Source: JANNYA01 sp043754435 (lineage in GTDB: Bacteria > Pseudomonadota > Gammaproteobacteria > Xanthomonadales > SZUA-5). From it: 15,450 bases of DNA. Location: positions 1 through 15,450 of the forward strand of contig JAYUUS010000087.1 in the NCBI GenBank assembly GCA_043754435.1, read 5' to 3'. Numbering within the stretch: the first letter of the stretch is position 1; every line of letters starts with the position of its first letter. The notes beneath the pieces are model-generated. The model did no database searches. It was not told where the DNA came from and saw only the letters and a list, made by a program, of their open reading frames with translations. Of this stretch, positions 14,711 through 15,450 are shown in pieces. The translations under genes were made by a program, and so were the position numbers.

Positions 14711-14744
14711 TGTTTTGCATCAGCAAAACACGACGAAGTAAATT
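14711..14744 (+). promoter_or_regulatory. ychF: 20-bp inverted repeat overlapping a candidate ychF promoter
   Basis: TGTTTTGC-ATCA-GCAAAACA (14711-14730) is a perfect 8-bp inverted repeat with a 4-base spacer. It overlaps a weak sigma70-like pair: TTGCAT (14715-14720), 18 bases, then TAAATT (14739-14744). That would start ychF RNA about 25 bases before the ATG, leaving room for the Shine-Dalgarno. The repeat is clear; the promoter is a guess (3/6 and 4/6 matches). Confidence 0.35.
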
Positions 14745-14776
14745 TAAAGTTTAAAATCGCGCCAAGGAAGGTTAAA

Positions 14777-15450
14777 ATGGGCATCAAATGCGGCATTGTT
14801 GGGCTACCAAACGTTGGGAAATCAACACTTTTTAATGCCTTGACCAAGGCCGGGATTGCGGCGGCGAACTTCCCATTTTGTACGATTGACCCGAATATTG
14901 GGGTGGTGCCGGTGCCGGACGTGCGCTTGGATGCGCTAGCGGCAATCGCCAAACCTCTCAAAATTATTCCGACCAGTATGGAGTTTGTCGATATTGCGGG
15001 CTTAGTCGCCGGTGCCAGCAAAGGCGAGGGTTTGGGCAATCAATTTTTGGCCCATATTCGTGAAACCGACGCGATTGCGCATGTGGTTCGCTGCTTTGTC
15101 AACGAAGACATTATCCACGTCGCAAACAAAATCGACCCAATCGCGGATATGGATGTGATCGACACTGAACTAGCGCTAGCGGACTTGGACAGCGTTGAAA
15201 AAGCGATTAAACGCTATGAGCGGCTTGCCAAAGGTGGTGACAAAGAAGCAAATGCGCGCATTGAAGTGCTAAAGCTCCTATTGGTGCATTTGGACCAAGG
15301 TAAACCGGCGCGTAGCGCAGATTTAGACAAAGAACAGCGCGCGCTCTTGAGCGAAGTGTTTTTGCTGACCAGCAAACCGGTAATGTATGTCTGCAACGTG
15401 CTGGAAGATGGCTACAGCAACAACCCTTTGCTCGATTTGGTGAAGGCTAG
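14777..15450 (+). CDS. ychF: Redox-regulated ATPase YchF / Obg-like ATPase (partial, 3' end cut by window edge)
   Basis: Ribosome-associated P-loop NTPase of the OLA1/YchF group, linked in E. coli to translation and oxidative-stress tolerance. 224 residues are visible of a family length near 363; the TGS domain lies to the right. Seen: G1 GLPNVGKST (9-17), NFPFCTIDPNIGVV (switch I region), DIAGLVAGASKGEGLGNQFL (G3 and the glycine-rich part), then IDTELALADLDSVEKAIKR (start of the coiled-coil insert) and AKGGDKEAN. The G4 site is NVLE (in MYVCNVLEDGYSNNP), not NKxD, which in this family means ATP rather than GTP preference. AAGGAAG at 14764-14770 is a strong Shine-Dalgarno 6 bases before ATG 14777. 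In many proteobacteria ychF follows pth; here the neighbour is a divergent Uma2 gene, so ychF needs its own promoter. Confidence 0.97.
   Translation, partial: MGIKCGIVGLPNVGKSTLFNALTKAGIAAANFPFCTIDPNIGVVPVPDVRLDALAAIAKPLKIIPTSMEFVDIAGLVAGASKGEGLGNQFLAHIRETDAIAHVVRCFVNEDIIHVANKIDPIADMDVIDTELALADLDSVEKAIKRYERLAKGGDKEANARIEVLKLLLVHLDQGKPARSADLDKEQRALLSEVFLLTSKPVMYVCNVLEDGYSNNPLLDLVKA

Noticed and set aside
14638..15039. 133-codon minus-strand ORF
   Set aside because: It is antisense to the start of ychF, including its P-loop.
1..15450. Search for tRNA, rRNA, CRISPR, insertion sequences or prophage genes
   Set aside because: Nothing recognised on either strand by eye; no repeat-spacer pattern, transposase motif or integrase.

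Overview
The window looks like chromosomal DNA of a gammaproteobacterium, most likely of the Xanthomonadales/Lysobacterales (Rhodanobacteraceae-like). The evidence is the MurD2-type muropeptide ligase at the left edge, an E. coli-like NADP isocitrate dehydrogenase, a COG4798-type lipoprotein, and two exported proteins ending in F-x-NGFE, a kind of ending I associate, from memory, with exported proteins of this group. I see no transposase, integrase, phage gene, CRISPR array, tRNA or rRNA. The window reads as ordinary chromosome with a few accessory genes.

Layout. (1) 1-839, minus: 5' part of murD2, cut by the left edge. (2) 1025-6124, plus: two large exported proteins in tandem, 36 bases apart. 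The first is a roughly 13-fold repeat protein and the second a beta-propeller-like protein with a C-terminal Ig-like domain; both end in the same short motif. (3) 6145-8918, minus: an exported S9 prolyl-oligopeptidase-family peptidase followed 2 bases later by mtgA, a monofunctional peptidoglycan glycosyltransferase. (4) 9012-11385, minus: mgtE (Mg2+ channel/transporter) followed 28 bases later by a class II Fic-domain protein. (5) 11622-13876, plus: icd, then 35 bases later a methyltransferase-fold lipoprotein with a duplicated DHSAM linker. (6) 13896-13939: a hairpin between convergent genes. (7) 13955-14545, minus: a Uma2-family (PD-(D/E)XK-like) protein. (8) 14777 to the right edge, plus: ychF, preceded by two perfect inverted repeats.

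How they fit together. murD2 and mtgA are both peptidoglycan synthesis genes, at opposite ends of cell-wall assembly (cytoplasmic precursor and periplasmic glycan polymerisation). icd is a TCA-cycle enzyme and ychF a ribosome-associated ATPase; both are housekeeping. The least explained material is the tandem pair of exported proteins at 1025-6124 with its shared C-terminal tag, and the lipid-anchored methyltransferase homologue. The gaps above 150 bases (840-1024, 11386-11621, 14546-14776) hold no convincing gene, but each carries inverted repeats that look regulatory.
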